64,000 bases of DNA, from contig JADKAZ010000016.1 of NCBI GenBank assembly GCA_016719015.1, positions 62,001 through 126,000 of the forward strand. The letters are read 5' to 3'. Positions 45,555-54,678 of the stretch are shown here, piece after piece (position 1 is the stretch's first letter; every line of letters starts with the position of its first letter). The position numbers and the translations under genes are program-made. This DNA comes from Chitinophagaceae bacterium (GTDB lineage: Bacteria > Bacteroidota > Bacteroidia > Chitinophagales > Chitinophagaceae). The notes beneath the pieces were generated by a model. That model made no database searches. It saw only the letters and a program-made list of their open reading frames with translations, and was not told the origin of the DNA.

Positions 45555-48500
45555 ATGCTTAAGAGAATACTCTTTTTGTTTGCTTTAGCCTTAATGGCCA
45601 GTCCGTTCTTGTTTGCCCAGATTACCACTTCCGCTATAACCGGTACGGTAAAAAGCAATGCTGAAGAACCACTGGTAGGCGCATCAGTAGTAGCTACCCA
45701 CTTACCTTCAGGAACTAAGTATGCTACCTCCAGCCGTGGTGGTGGCCAGTTTCAGATAGTAAATATGCGGGTAGGCGGTCCTTACCTTATCGAAGTAACT
45801 TTCGTTGGGTTTGAAACCGAAAAGTATGAAAATATTTATCTGCAGTTAGCAGAGTCATTTGTGTTAACCCCGGCATTAAGAAAGTCAAATACTACCTTGG
45901 AGAATGTGGTATTGACTACAGGAAGAAGGAGTCAGACCCTGAATCCAAACAGGACAGGTGCAGTTACCAATATCGGTATTCGCCAGATAACACAGTTACC
46001 TACTATTAGCAGAAGCTTAAATGATCTTACCCGTGCTACACCACAATCTAATGGTGCATCAATAGGCGGTGGTAATTTCCGCCAAAATAACTTTACAATT
46101 GACGGTGCTGATTTCAATAATAGTTTTGGTATTGGTGGCAACCTTCCGGCAGGTGGTGCCCCCATTTCGTTAGATGCTATAGATGAAATCTCAGTTAATA
46201 TTACACCATATGATATACGCCAGTCTGGTTTTATTGGTAGTGCGATCAATGCTGTAACCCGTTCTGGTACTAACACTTTTACCGGTTCCGTTTACACTTA
46301 TTTCAGAACAGAAAGACTTCGTGGCCGCCGGGTGGAAAAAACATATTTTACAAGGCCTCCCGAACAATTTAATCAAAAAGGTATCAGAATAGGTGGACCC
46401 ATCATCAAGAATAAATTGTTTTTCTTCCTGAATTTTGAAACAGAAAAACAGCCTAAGTCAATCCAGACAAATTTTGCAGCAACACCAGGTGCACCTTATG
46501 CAAGTGCCAATAACATTACAAGACCAACTGCTGATTCTTTAAATTATATCAGTAATTACCTATTAAATAATTATGGGTATATCACAGGACCTTATGATAA
46601 TTATACTCCGGATATTGAAAGGAAAAAAGTAATGGCCCGTATTGACTGGAATATCAGCAATAAACATCGCTTAAACCTTCGTTACAGCCAGGTGGAAGGC
46701 GGAGAGCCTAATCCTCCAAGCACATCTGTTGGTGGTTTGGGTACTGTAGCCGGAAACACTGCGAGCAGAACAGCTATCACATCACTTTGGTATAAAAATT
46801 CAAATTATTTCCAGGGAGCTAATTTTTATTCCTTCTCTGGTGAGTTAAATTCAACTTTTGGTAAAGTTTCAAATACAGCCCGGGGTACTTACACTTATCA
46901 GAATGACTCCCGTGAATCAGAAAGCCAGGTATTTCCATTTGTTGATATCATGAGTACCAGTGGTGGGGTTACACCCCAATCGGGTTCAGGTGTAGGTTCT
47001 GTTTACACATCATTCGGCTATGAGCCGTTTAGCTTTGGCAACCTTCGTAAAGTAAAAATGTACTCTTTTGTAGATAATCTTACCTGGAGAACTAACAAAC
47101 ATAGCTGGACAGTTGGTTTACAATTTGACGAAAGCCAGACTATAAATGGCTTCCAGCGTTTTGCAACCAGCTACTACCGGTATGCAACATGGGCTGATTT
47201 TGAAAGTGCATTAAATCCAAACCCATTGCTTCGCAAGTTGCCTACTGACTATGCATTAACTTATTCTCTTTCTAAGAATTTTGCTCCTGCCTTCTCAGCC
47301 TTTAAGTTCAGACAGTTTTCAGTATATGGACAGGATGAAATTGCGATCAACAGAAATTTCAGATTGACAATTGGATTACGTATTGACCAGCCTACATATC
47401 CGGGAGTACCACAGGTGCTTACTCACCCATTGGTGTTAGCACAAAATTTTGAAGGTGGTGAAAAAGTAAATACAGGTACACTTCCAAGCAAAAGATTGAT
47501 GTGGTCGCCAAGAATTGGTTTTAACTGGGATGTGCATGGAGACCGTTCTTTACAGATCCGTGGTGGTACAGGCATCTTTACCGGGAAAATTCCATTTGTA
47601 TGGATTGTTAGTCAGTCGGGTGATAATGGAATGCTTCAGATTACTCAGGCCTGGAATACATACACTTCCACCGGCGGATTATCCGGTGTTTTACCTCCTG
47701 GTCCATTTAATCCGAACCCCGCAGCCTACCGCCCTACTACAGTTCCGGCAGCAGGCACTATTGTTCCAGCTTCTGTAACAGCAATGGCTGAAAATTTCAA
47801 AAACCCGCAATCATGGAAATCAAGTATCGCTATGGATACCAAATTACCTTGGGGACTGATTGCTTCATTAGAAGCTATCTTCAATAAAGACCTGAATACA
47901 GCATTTTTCAGAAGCCCTAACTATATCGCACCTCAAAATCTGAACGTAGCCGGCTATCCTGACAACAGACCTATATATGGTTCTACTGTTCAAACCAGGC
48001 ATATCAATACCATTAACTCAGCCGGTCTTTTTGTACCGAACGGACCAACTGCGTTTATTCCTACTATCATTGATAATGGTAAGCAAGGTTATTACTTTGC
48101 ATTCACCGCTAAGTTAGAAAAGCCATTCAGCAAAGGTTTATTTGCATCGGTGGCATATACTAAATCTATGGCGGGCAACCTGCATGATGGTAGTGGTGAC
48201 CAGCCATTGGGGGCATACCAGGGAACTCAACAGGTATATGGATTAAATACACCTGATATGTCTTATGCACAATATGTAGTACCTGACAGAGTTATTGGTA
48301 CCTTATCATATCAGAAAGAATATTTAAAACATTTAGTTACAACTATTTCTTTCCTTTACCAGGGTTCAATTGATGGAAGATTCTCTTATGTATATAATGG
48401 TGACTTCAACAGGGACGGTGTAAATGGTAATGACCTTCTTTACATTCCAACTGTTGACCAGGTTCAGCAAATGCAATTCAGCAGCCAGACCGTAAATGGT

Positions 48501-48935
48501 GTTGTTTATGATCAAAATGCTCAACGTGGATTATTTGAATCTTATATTTTACAGGATAAATACCTGAGCAAGCACAGAGGTCAGTATGCAGAACGTAATG
48601 GTGCCCAGATCCCATGGCGCAACCAAATGGACTTCAAGTTTATGCAGGACATATTTGTAAAGGCCGGAAAGAATCGTAATACCTTACAGTTTACCTGCGA
48701 TATATTTAACTTCGGCAACCTGCTGAACCCAAGTTGGGGTAAAGTAAAAACTATCAATGCAAGCCAAATCCTTGTTCCGCAAAACCAGAACTCGCTGATA
48801 CCCGGTGGTTCTGTAATTCCACAATTCAGATTGGCAACTGCACAAAACCAGATTGTAACAAGAACTTTCAGGGATAACGTAAGTACAGCTTCTACTTACT
48901 CTGTACAGTTCGGACTGAGGTATATTTTCAACTAA
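45555..48935 (+). CDS. TonB-dependent receptor, Oar-like
   Basis: 1126 residues, outer membrane. Signal peptide (MLKRILFLFALALMASPFLFAQ), then a CarboxypepD_reg-like domain (about 30-110: ITGTVKSNAEEPLVGASVVATHLPSGTKYATSSRGGGQFQI). The Oar-type plug follows (LPTISRSLNDLTRATPQSNG, NNFTIDGADFNNSFGI, DAIDEISVNITPYDIRQSGFIGSAINAVTRSGTN). The barrel fills the rest, ending in the aromatic strand YSVQFGLRYIFN. Oar-type receptors move large substrates, including proteins/peptides in some cases; substrate here unknown. A bidirectional terminator follows. Confidence 0.92.
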   Translation: MLKRILFLFALALMASPFLFAQITTSAITGTVKSNAEEPLVGASVVATHLPSGTKYATSSRGGGQFQIVNMRVGGPYLIEVTFVGFETEKYENIYLQLAESFVLTPALRKSNTTLENVVLTTGRRSQTLNPNRTGAVTNIGIRQITQLPTISRSLNDLTRATPQSNGASIGGGNFRQNNFTIDGADFNNSFGIGGNLPAGGAPISLDAIDEISVNITPYDIRQSGFIGSAINAVTRSGTNTFTGSVYTYFRTERLRGRRVEKTYFTRPPEQFNQKGIRIGGPIIKNKLFFFLNFETEKQPKSIQTNFAATPGAPYASANNITRPTADSLNYISNYLLNNYGYITGPYDNYTPDIERKKVMARIDWNISNKHRLNLRYSQVEGGEPNPPSTSVGGLGTVAGNTASRTAITSLWYKNSNYFQGANFYSFSGELNSTFGKVSNTARGTYTYQNDSRESESQVFPFVDIMSTSGGVTPQSGSGVGSVYTSFGYEPFSFGNLRKVKMYSFVDNLTWRTNKHSWTVGLQFDESQTINGFQRFATSYYRYATWADFESALNPNPLLRKLPTDYALTYSLSKNFAPAFSAFKFRQFSVYGQDEIAINRNFRLTIGLRIDQPTYPGVPQVLTHPLVLAQNFEGGEKVNTGTLPSKRLMWSPRIGFNWDVHGDRSLQIRGGTGIFTGKIPFVWIVSQSGDNGMLQITQAWNTYTSTGGLSGVLPPGPFNPNPAAYRPTTVPAAGTIVPASVTAMAENFKNPQSWKSSIAMDTKLPWGLIASLEAIFNKDLNTAFFRSPNYIAPQNLNVAGYPDNRPIYGSTVQTRHINTINSAGLFVPNGPTAFIPTIIDNGKQGYYFAFTAKLEKPFSKGLFASVAYTKSMAGNLHDGSGDQPLGAYQGTQQVYGLNTPDMSYAQYVVPDRVIGTLSYQKEYLKHLVTTISFLYQGSIDGRFSYVYNGDFNRDGVNGNDLLYIPTVDQVQQMQFSSQTVNGVVYDQNAQRGLFESYILQDKYLSKHRGQYAERNGAQIPWRNQMDFKFMQDIFVKAGKNRNTLQFTCDIFNFGNLLNPSWGKVKTINASQILVPQNQNSLIPGGSVIPQFRLATAQNQIVTRTFRDNVSTASTYSVQFGLRYIFN

Positions 48936-48952
48936 GGAATAATTGCATCATA

Positions 48953-48989
48953 AAAAATCCCCCTCGTTTGTAGCGAGGGGGATTTTTCT
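48953..48989. terminator. Bidirectional rho-independent terminator
   Basis: AAAAAATCCCCCTCG and CGAGGGGGATTTTT arms with a short loop, between the receptor gene and the convergent esterase gene. Confidence 0.9.
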
Positions 48990-49006
48990 TTCTGATATAG
49001 ATAGTC

Positions 49007-49831
49007 TTATATTTTATTGTCTTTGCCCCACCCCCATTTTAAAAATTCCGGCATTGCCCGGCCCCAGGTAAAAACATCATGATGGCCATCTTTCATTTCC
49101 AGGTAATGAATATCATTTTTCCGGTCATAGCCTTTTACTTCTAACTCTTTAATCAAATCCAGTGTGTCATCAATGGAATCAATAATACCATTGTGATTGC
49201 GGTCTTTTGTTTCGTCCATATTACCACATTGAAAAAAGAATTTAAGCCAAGGTGCATATTTACCTTGTCGTATTTGCTGATGCATGATACGATGCAGGTC
49301 ATCATCATATTCCTCTTCTACCTGGTCAATACTCCTCCACCATAATGATGCAGAAAACAATCCGACCTTACTAAATTCACCAGGGCGATTCCAGACAATA
49401 TCAAGTGCACTTAATCCGCCCAGCGAAAAACCGGCAAATGCCTTTTCTTTAAAAGAAGAGACAGTAAACTTGTTACGAATGAAAGGCAGTAATTCATCAA
49501 AAATAAATGCAGTATAAGAACCTGCTTTTGCGCCCCGTTCTTTGTAGTCTAAATGGTGCTGGGTGCCATATTCCATTCTACGTTCTATTCCTGCATGAAT
49601 GGCAACAAATAAAAGCGGCTCTATAGCTTCTTCAGTATATAGATGATCCAGAATGGATTGAAAATGCATTTTTTCCATATCCTGCCCGTCGTTGATTAAC
49701 AGCAGGCTAACCTGGGACAAATCTGTGACCTTACGGGGGAGATAAATATCAATCAATATTTCCCTGTTTAAAAGTTCCGAAAAGACAGAGATGTTTTCAA
49801 TCAGGATTGGGGATACATATTCCACTTGCAT
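49007..49831 (-). CDS. Esterase family protein (Fes/D-like alpha/beta hydrolase)
   Basis: 274 residues, without a signal peptide. Alpha/beta hydrolase of the putative-esterase (PF00756-like) type: nucleophile elbow Gly-Phe-Ser-Leu-Gly-Gly with Ser136 in FAGFSLGGLSALDI, IYLPRKV and LLINDGQD strands, and a C-terminal GHHDVFTWG that supplies the catalytic His. Related enzymes hydrolyse siderophore or acyl esters. A TACTTTTG box lies directly upstream (49837-49844), only six bases from the start codon. Confidence 0.88.
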   Translation of the reverse strand: MQVEYVSPILIENISVFSELLNREILIDIYLPRKVTDLSQVSLLLINDGQDMEKMHFQSILDHLYTEEAIEPLLFVAIHAGIERRMEYGTQHHLDYKERGAKAGSYTAFIFDELLPFIRNKFTVSSFKEKAFAGFSLGGLSALDIVWNRPGEFSKVGLFSASLWWRSIDQVEEEYDDDLHRIMHQQIRQGKYAPWLKFFFQCGNMDETKDRNHNGIIDSIDDTLDLIKELEVKGYDRKNDIHYLEMKDGHHDVFTWGRAMPEFLKWGWGKDNKI

Positions 49832-49836
49832 GGCTC

Positions 49837-49844
49837 CAAAAGTA
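49837..49844 (-). promoter_or_regulatory. Putative -7 promoter box for the esterase gene
   Basis: The minus strand reads TACTTTTG, an exact TAnnTTTG match. It ends five bases before the ATG, so the transcript would be nearly leaderless if this is used. No clear -33 box. Confidence 0.35.
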
Positions 49845-49911
49845 AGGATTTCGAAATAAAAAGGGCTTTTATAAGATATTCTTCAACAAAGCAACAAAAG
49901 CGACGGGTTAA

Positions 49912-49943
49912 TTTGTTTATTTGGCTGCATCAAAATAAATTTG
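49912..49943 (+). promoter_or_regulatory. Bacteroidota-type promoter for the ATP-grasp / GCS2 gene pair
   Basis: TTTG at 49912-49915, a 20-base spacer, and TAAATTTG at 49936-49943 match both elements of the -33/-7 consensus. It lies about 69 bases before the ATP-grasp start codon. Confidence 0.6.
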
Positions 49944-50011
49944 ATGATGCCGCTACAGAACCTTTAGCTCCTGCACCGGCTTACATTTTAACCAATCAAT
50001 AAAACCTGTTT

Positions 50012-50965
50012 ATGAAGAAAATTGGAATCCTGCATGGTAAGGAACGTTCATTTCCCGAAGCATTTGTGGCAAGAGTTAATAGCAAAAATATACCGGGCAT
50101 CATAGCCGAGCCTGTACGAATTGATAAAGCAATGCAGGGAGAACACAGCGGCTATGCAGTTATCATTGACCGTATCTCGCAGGATGTGCCATTTTACCGC
50201 ACCTGGTTAAAGAATGCTGCTGTTACCGGTACTGCTGTTATTAACAACCCCTTTTGGTGGAGTGCCGATGATAAATATTTCAATAACTGCCTGATGACAA
50301 AAATCGGAGTGCCTGTTCCTAAAACAGCTATCATTCCATCAAGAGATTTACCAGATGATACATCGGATGAATCTTTCAGCAATCTTGCCTTCCCCCTTGA
50401 TTGGGATCGCATCTTCAGTTACACCGGTTTTCCTGTTTATATGAAACCATTTGCCGGCGGTGGCTGGAAAAATGTGTATCGTTTGGATAGCAAAGAAGAT
50501 TTTTTTGCCAAACATGCCGAAACAGGACAGTTGGTAATGCTTTTCCAGGAGGAAATTATTTTTACTGAATACTACCGCTGCTATTGCATTGGTGGCAAAC
50601 ATGTACGTATCATGAGTTATGAGCCCCGCAATCCACATCATCTCCGCTATGTGGCTGATTTCAAACCATCACCAGAGCGGTTACAACAAATGACGGATAT
50701 TGTACTTAAAATAAATGCTTACCTCGGTTATGATTTTAATACCGTGGAGTTAGCCATACGGGATGGTGTGCCATATGCCATTGACTTCTGTAACCCGGCG
50801 CCTGATGCAGAAAGAACCAGCGTAGGCGAAGAAAACTTTGAATGGGTGGTGGAAACTTCCGCCAATTATGCCATTGAAAAAGCATTGGAAAACAAAGAAG
50901 GCCAGGACAATCTTACCTGGGGTGAATATGTAAGAAGGGGAAGTAATAAAACTCCATTAGTATAA
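50012..50965 (+). CDS. ATP-grasp amide-ligase-like protein
   Basis: 317 residues, cytoplasmic. ATP-grasp fold: Lys145 (YMKPFAGGGWKNV), glycine-rich loop 149-151, adenine-contact strand FQEEIIF (178-184), R/H patch YRCYCIGGKHVRIM, and metal ligands Glu246 (NTVELAI) and Asp258/Asn261 (AIDFCNPAPD). ATP-grasp enzymes join a carboxylate to an amine through an acyl-phosphate. The closest look is to RimK/glutathione-synthetase-like ligases, but the N-terminal substrate domain is not one I can place. It is followed by the GCS2 ligase gene on the same strand, separated by a dispersed repeat. Confidence 0.82.
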   Translation: MKKIGILHGKERSFPEAFVARVNSKNIPGIIAEPVRIDKAMQGEHSGYAVIIDRISQDVPFYRTWLKNAAVTGTAVINNPFWWSADDKYFNNCLMTKIGVPVPKTAIIPSRDLPDDTSDESFSNLAFPLDWDRIFSYTGFPVYMKPFAGGGWKNVYRLDSKEDFFAKHAETGQLVMLFQEEIIFTEYYRCYCIGGKHVRIMSYEPRNPHHLRYVADFKPSPERLQQMTDIVLKINAYLGYDFNTVELAIRDGVPYAIDFCNPAPDAERTSVGEENFEWVVETSANYAIEKALENKEGQDNLTWGEYVRRGSNKTPLV

Positions 50966-50969
50966 AAAA

Positions 50970-51070
50970 GTTTATGGTTTGTAGTTTGTGGTTTATAGTT
51001 ATCGTGAAAAAACATAGAAACTATTTTACTACCGCAACCCCCAACAACAAACTAAAAACAAACTATAATT
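50970..51070. repeat. Inverted dispersed-type repeat between the ATP-grasp and GCS2 genes
   Basis: The left arm (50970-51000) has GTTTATGGTTTGTAGTTTGT and continues GGTTTATAGTT. The right arm (51038-51070) has AACAACAAACTAAAAACAAA followed by CTATAATT. The arms are imperfect inverted copies built from short GTTT-A/GT-A units. Similar 'GTTTGTAGTTTGT' palindromes occur scattered in Bacteroidota genomes. Confidence 0.5.
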
Positions 51071-51076
51071 TAACTT

Positions 51077-52186
51077 ATGAACCTGAACTATAAAAGTTTT
51101 ACCCTTGGTGTAGAAGAAGAGTACATGGTGCTTGATCCAAAAACTTTTGAACTCAAAAGCCATGAACAGAAAATTGTTCAAGAGGGACAAAAAGTAATAA
51201 AGGATAAAGTAAAAGCAGAAATGCACCAGGCGGTAGTAGAAGTTGGCACTGATATTTGCGCTGATATTGATGAAGCATACCTTGATGTAGCTACTCTCCG
51301 CAAAACTATTTCCGGTATCGCCGATGGATTAGGTCTTGCAATGGGTGCATCCGGTACCCACCCCTTCAGCCATTGGGAAAGCCAGTTGATAACTGACCAT
51401 ATCCGCTACAGTGAGATAGTAAATGAACTACAGGAAGCTGCGAGAAGTAATTTAATTTTTGGTCTGCATGTGCATGTGGGTATGGAGAACCGTGAAATGG
51501 CCAACCATATTGCTAACAGCACCCGTTATTTTCTACCGCATGTATTTGCCCTCAGCACTAACTCACCTTTTTGGGAAGGTCGGATGACAGGTTACAAATC
51601 TTTCCGGACTAAAGTGTTTGATAAATTTCCCCGCACAGGTATTCCGGATTCATTTGACAGTATTGAAGCATACGATAATTATGTAAAGCTTCTCATTAAA
51701 ACCAATTGCATTGACAATGCAAAAAAAATATGGTGGGACTTACGGGTACATCCTTTTTTTAATACGGTAGAGTTCCGTATTTGTGATATACCCTTGACAG
51801 TGGACGAAACAATTACAATTGCAGCTTTGTTCCAGGCTATTTGCGCAAGAATTTATATGCTCCGCAGCAAGAACCTCAACTTTATACAATATTCAAGGGC
51901 ATTGCTAAATGAAAACAAATGGCGGGCCAGTCGCTATGGCGTGGATGGCTACCTGATCGACTTTGGTAAAGAGGAAGAAGTGAACACCAGAGCCTTGATA
52001 TATGAATTGCTTGATTTCCTTGATCCGGTTCTTGACCATCTCGGCAGCCGCCACCGTTTAGCCTATGTAAATAAAATGCTGGAAAATGGTACCGGTGCCG
52101 ACCGCCAGTTAGCTGTATTTGAAAAAACAAAGAACCTGACGGAGGTTGCCAAATATATACAAGGTCAATATTTGGTGGGGATATAA
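51077..52186 (+). CDS. Carboxylate-amine ligase, GCS2 family (YbdK-like)
   Basis: 369 residues, cytoplasmic. Typical GCS2/YbdK opening FTLGVEEEYMVLDPKTFEL with the glutamate triplet that binds metal and ATP. The HVHVG motif (ARSNLIFGLHVHVGMENREMAN) and the active-site region KIWWDLRVHPFFNTVEFRICDIPLTVDETI complete the fold. Such enzymes form gamma-glutamyl or related amide bonds; E. coli YbdK ligates glutamate and cysteine weakly. Adjacent to an ATP-grasp gene, it suggests a two-step peptide ligation. No glutathione-synthetase gene is recognisable here. Confidence 0.9.
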   Translation: MNLNYKSFTLGVEEEYMVLDPKTFELKSHEQKIVQEGQKVIKDKVKAEMHQAVVEVGTDICADIDEAYLDVATLRKTISGIADGLGLAMGASGTHPFSHWESQLITDHIRYSEIVNELQEAARSNLIFGLHVHVGMENREMANHIANSTRYFLPHVFALSTNSPFWEGRMTGYKSFRTKVFDKFPRTGIPDSFDSIEAYDNYVKLLIKTNCIDNAKKIWWDLRVHPFFNTVEFRICDIPLTVDETITIAALFQAICARIYMLRSKNLNFIQYSRALLNENKWRASRYGVDGYLIDFGKEEEVNTRALIYELLDFLDPVLDHLGSRHRLAYVNKMLENGTGADRQLAVFEKTKNLTEVAKYIQGQYLVGI

Positions 52187-52260
52187 TATTTCTTATTTAC
52201 TATTGAAGACCTAACAACACTTCCTGGTATCAATAGAATGAATATTAAAACCTGTTGTAA

Positions 52261-52908
52261 TTACGACATCTTTTTGTGATCGGTGAATTCGTAATGTTCA
52301 TTCTTATAATAATCACCCCACTCAATAATGTTCAGTTTTAACTGATGCTTATGCATTTCATATACGAAACTATTTTGGTCAAAGTATGACCATAAAGTAT
52401 TATCAATGTACCAATCATCAAAGGCTTTATTTACCTTTTCATTATTCAACCTGGCAAAGCACCCACACCAGTACAAGCCTTTTAATCCTTCCCCATAACT
52501 TTTTACTTCATCCATAATCAAGTCGCCTGAATATCTTGCCCGCAGGTACTTGTGCCCTTTTTTTAATTCCGTGTAGATAAAATTAGCTTCTTCATATACA
52601 GATGATCGTTCTGAATGATTGGATATGACCACATCACCTCCTTCCATAGTGTTAACAATGCGGCTAATAAAATTGCCGGCCTTTACCCGGATATTACCAT
52701 CGATCCAAACATAGACATCATATTCAGGCCAAATCTTGTGACCTAGCATTTTAAATATTTTTGCTTTCATCCTGTTATCTATTTTATAGGCGGGATAAGG
52801 ACAGTTAGCGTCATCTATATAATACCGGTCAAAAGCAATATCCTGCTCAGGCATGGCATTGCATTTGTCAAATCCCCCAATATTAGCTGTTATGACTGCT
52901 ATCTTCAT
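52261..52908 (-). CDS. DUF616 (TOD1-like) glycosyltransferase-domain protein
   Basis: 215 residues. The fold-type features are MKIAVITANIGGFDKCNAMPEQDI at the N-terminus, YRVIDDANCP-like YYIDDANCPYPAYKIDNRMKAKIFKML, then the predicted nucleotide-sugar site VYVWIDGNIRVK, and WCGCFARLNNEKVNKAFDDWYIDNTLWSYFDQNSFVYEM. DUF616 proteins are GT-A-like enzymes related to plant TOD1/MUCI70. Acceptor unknown. It is a single gene read against its neighbours. Confidence 0.78.
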   Translation of the reverse strand: MKIAVITANIGGFDKCNAMPEQDIAFDRYYIDDANCPYPAYKIDNRMKAKIFKMLGHKIWPEYDVYVWIDGNIRVKAGNFISRIVNTMEGGDVVISNHSERSSVYEEANFIYTELKKGHKYLRARYSGDLIMDEVKSYGEGLKGLYWCGCFARLNNEKVNKAFDDWYIDNTLWSYFDQNSFVYEMHKHQLKLNIIEWGDYYKNEHYEFTDHKKMS

Positions 52909-52993
52909 TTATACCATTTTACTCATCATAAAGTAATCACATACAAGGTAGCAAGAATAAAGTTTTTTTATGATATTTACTCTGCCTAATAAT

Positions 52994-53536
52994 ATGAACA
53001 AGAACATCCTTTCAGTAAGAGAATTGACAGAAACTGATATTCCTTTTCTAATTAATTACTGGCTTAGTGCCGATGCAGCTTTTTTAGCAGGTATGGGAGC
53101 AGATATAACTAAATTGCCAGCCCGCCAGGATTGGGAAAAAATGTTGGCCAAACAGCTAACCCAATCGTATAAAGAAAAGGAATCGTATTGCATCATCTGG
53201 CTTTCCAATAACGAGCCTGTAGGTCATTCTAATGTAAACAAAATAAAATTTGGCGAAGAAGCTTATATGCACCTGCATCTGTGGAAGGCTGATAAAAGAC
53301 AAAAAGGAATTGGTGCGAGGTTTGTAAAAATGACATTGCCGTACTTCTTTGACAATCTGCTACTCAAAAAATTATATTGTGAGCCTTATGCGTTGAACCC
53401 GGCACCTAACAAAACAGTAGAAAAAATTGGCTTCACTTTTATTAAAGAGCATATCTCTGTTCCCGGCTCACTTAATTTTGAACAACTCACTAAACTCTGG
53501 GAGTTGAGTTATGATGATTTTAAACAATTGAAATGA
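52994..53536 (+). CDS. GNAT-family N-acetyltransferase
   Basis: 180 residues, starting at the ATG at 52994 (an upstream in-frame ATG adds eight poorly conserved residues). Acetyl-CoA pocket: HLHLWKADKRQKGIGARFVKMTLPYF, the Q/R-x-x-G-x-G/A pattern; the C-terminal LYCEPYALNPAPNKTVEKIGFTFIKEHI is the RimJ/RimL-type strand-helix. Substrate unknown. The stop overlaps the next start (ATGA), so translation is coupled to the methyltransferase gene. Confidence 0.88.
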   Translation: MNKNILSVRELTETDIPFLINYWLSADAAFLAGMGADITKLPARQDWEKMLAKQLTQSYKEKESYCIIWLSNNEPVGHSNVNKIKFGEEAYMHLHLWKADKRQKGIGARFVKMTLPYFFDNLLLKKLYCEPYALNPAPNKTVEKIGFTFIKEHISVPGSLNFEQLTKLWELSYDDFKQLK

Positions 53537-54159
53537 ATACCCAAGATGCATATAACAAGTGGGCTTCCCAGTACGATACTAACATAAACAAGACAAGGGA
53601 TCTTGAAGCAGCTGCATTGCGTTCTATTTTATCGTCGATTCCATTTGAAAGCTGCCTCGAAATTGGTTGTGGCACAGGGAAGAATACCAGTTGGCTTATA
53701 GAGAAAGCCAGCCAAATTACTTCCGTTGATCTGTCAGAAGAAATGCTCGCAAAGGCGAGGGAGAAAATCAAAAGCGGCAAGGTTCAGTTCGTTCAGGCAG
53801 ATATTACAACCACCTGGAAATTTCGCAACCAACTATATGACCTTGTAAGTTTCAGCTTAGTACTGGAACATATTGAAAACCTCGAACACATTTTTTCAGA
53901 AGCAGCAGCCGCCTTAAAACCGGGCGGATATATGTACATAGGTGAACTCCATCCGTTTAAACAATATACCGGCAGTAAAGCAAGATTTGAAACTACAGAA
54001 GGTATAGAGGTTGTAGATTGTTTTACTCATCATATTTCAGACTTTGTTCAGACGGCGAAGAAAAACAAACTGTCACTCGTTGATGTCAATGAATATTTTG
54101 ATGATGACAACCGGAATGAAATTCCAAGGATACTTACGATTGTACTAAGAAAAGACTGA
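53533..54159 (+). CDS. Class I SAM-dependent methyltransferase
   Basis: 208 residues. Motif I SCLEIGCGTGKNTSWLIEKA (about 37-56), motif II TSVDLSEEMLAKARE, then FVQADITTTWKF and the post-motif LVLEHIENLEHIFSEAAAALKPGGYMYIGELHP. This is the Methyltransf_11/25-type small-molecule pattern. Start overlaps the acetyltransferase stop by four bases. The substrate is unknown; the pair could decorate the same molecule. Confidence 0.9.
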   Translation: MNTQDAYNKWASQYDTNINKTRDLEAAALRSILSSIPFESCLEIGCGTGKNTSWLIEKASQITSVDLSEEMLAKAREKIKSGKVQFVQADITTTWKFRNQLYDLVSFSLVLEHIENLEHIFSEAAAALKPGGYMYIGELHPFKQYTGSKARFETTEGIEVVDCFTHHISDFVQTAKKNKLSLVDVNEYFDDDNRNEIPRILTIVLRKD

Positions 54160-54172
54160 ATATATATTAATG

Positions 54173-54204
54173 AAATTGCCCCGTCAAATGAACGGGGCAA
54201 TTTT
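54173..54204 (+). terminator. Rho-independent terminator after the methyltransferase gene
   Basis: AATTGCCCCGT / ACGGGGCAATT arms with a short loop, then TTT. It lies 14 bases past the stop codon and just before the convergent lipoprotein gene's 3' end. Confidence 0.8.
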
Positions 54205-54222
54205 AGGCTATAAGGAGCCAGT

Positions 54223-54639
54223 TTATTGTTTTGTCATATGGAATATCTGTCCTCCGCTATTCTGCATTTCCACCACCAATGTGTCACCATTGAATTTATA
54301 GTTATACATAAACTTAAATTCATTACCATCAGCCTGGAAACTAAATGTACTATCTGTCACTTCGGTTTTCCCGGGGTTTTTAAAATCACCTTTTCCAAAT
54401 GATAATTTATTGCCCTTGAATTCATACACAGTTCCCACATTCATTTCCGACATACTTCCTTCTGCCCTCTTTATTTCCCATGCACCATCTAATTTAGTAA
54501 CTGGGCTTTTATCGGTTGTAGTATTTTCTGTTTTTATATCTGCTTCATTGTTTTCGCTGACCTTTTTGTCTTTGCCTTCACAGGCCGTAAGTAATGATGC
54601 GGCAAAGAGAATTGCCATAGATGTTTTTAATAATTTCAT
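54223..54639 (-). CDS. Hypothetical lipoprotein, lipocalin-like
   Basis: 138 residues. Lipoprotein signal ends at Cys20 (ASLLTAC), then a charged linker. The body (LDGAWEIKRAEGSMSEMNVGTVYEFKGNKLSFGKGDFKNPGKTEVTDSTFSFQADGNEFKFMYNYKFNGDTLVVEM) has the short-strand pattern of lipocalin-like/DUF4488-type beta barrels. The ligand, if any, is unknown. Confidence 0.75.
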   Translation of the reverse strand: MKLLKTSMAILFAASLLTACEGKDKKVSENNEADIKTENTTTDKSPVTKLDGAWEIKRAEGSMSEMNVGTVYEFKGNKLSFGKGDFKNPGKTEVTDSTFSFQADGNEFKFMYNYKFNGDTLVVEMQNSGGQIFHMTKQ

Positions 54640-54678
54640 GTTTAAATGGTTTTAGGTGACCTAAGATAAAAATTATTT

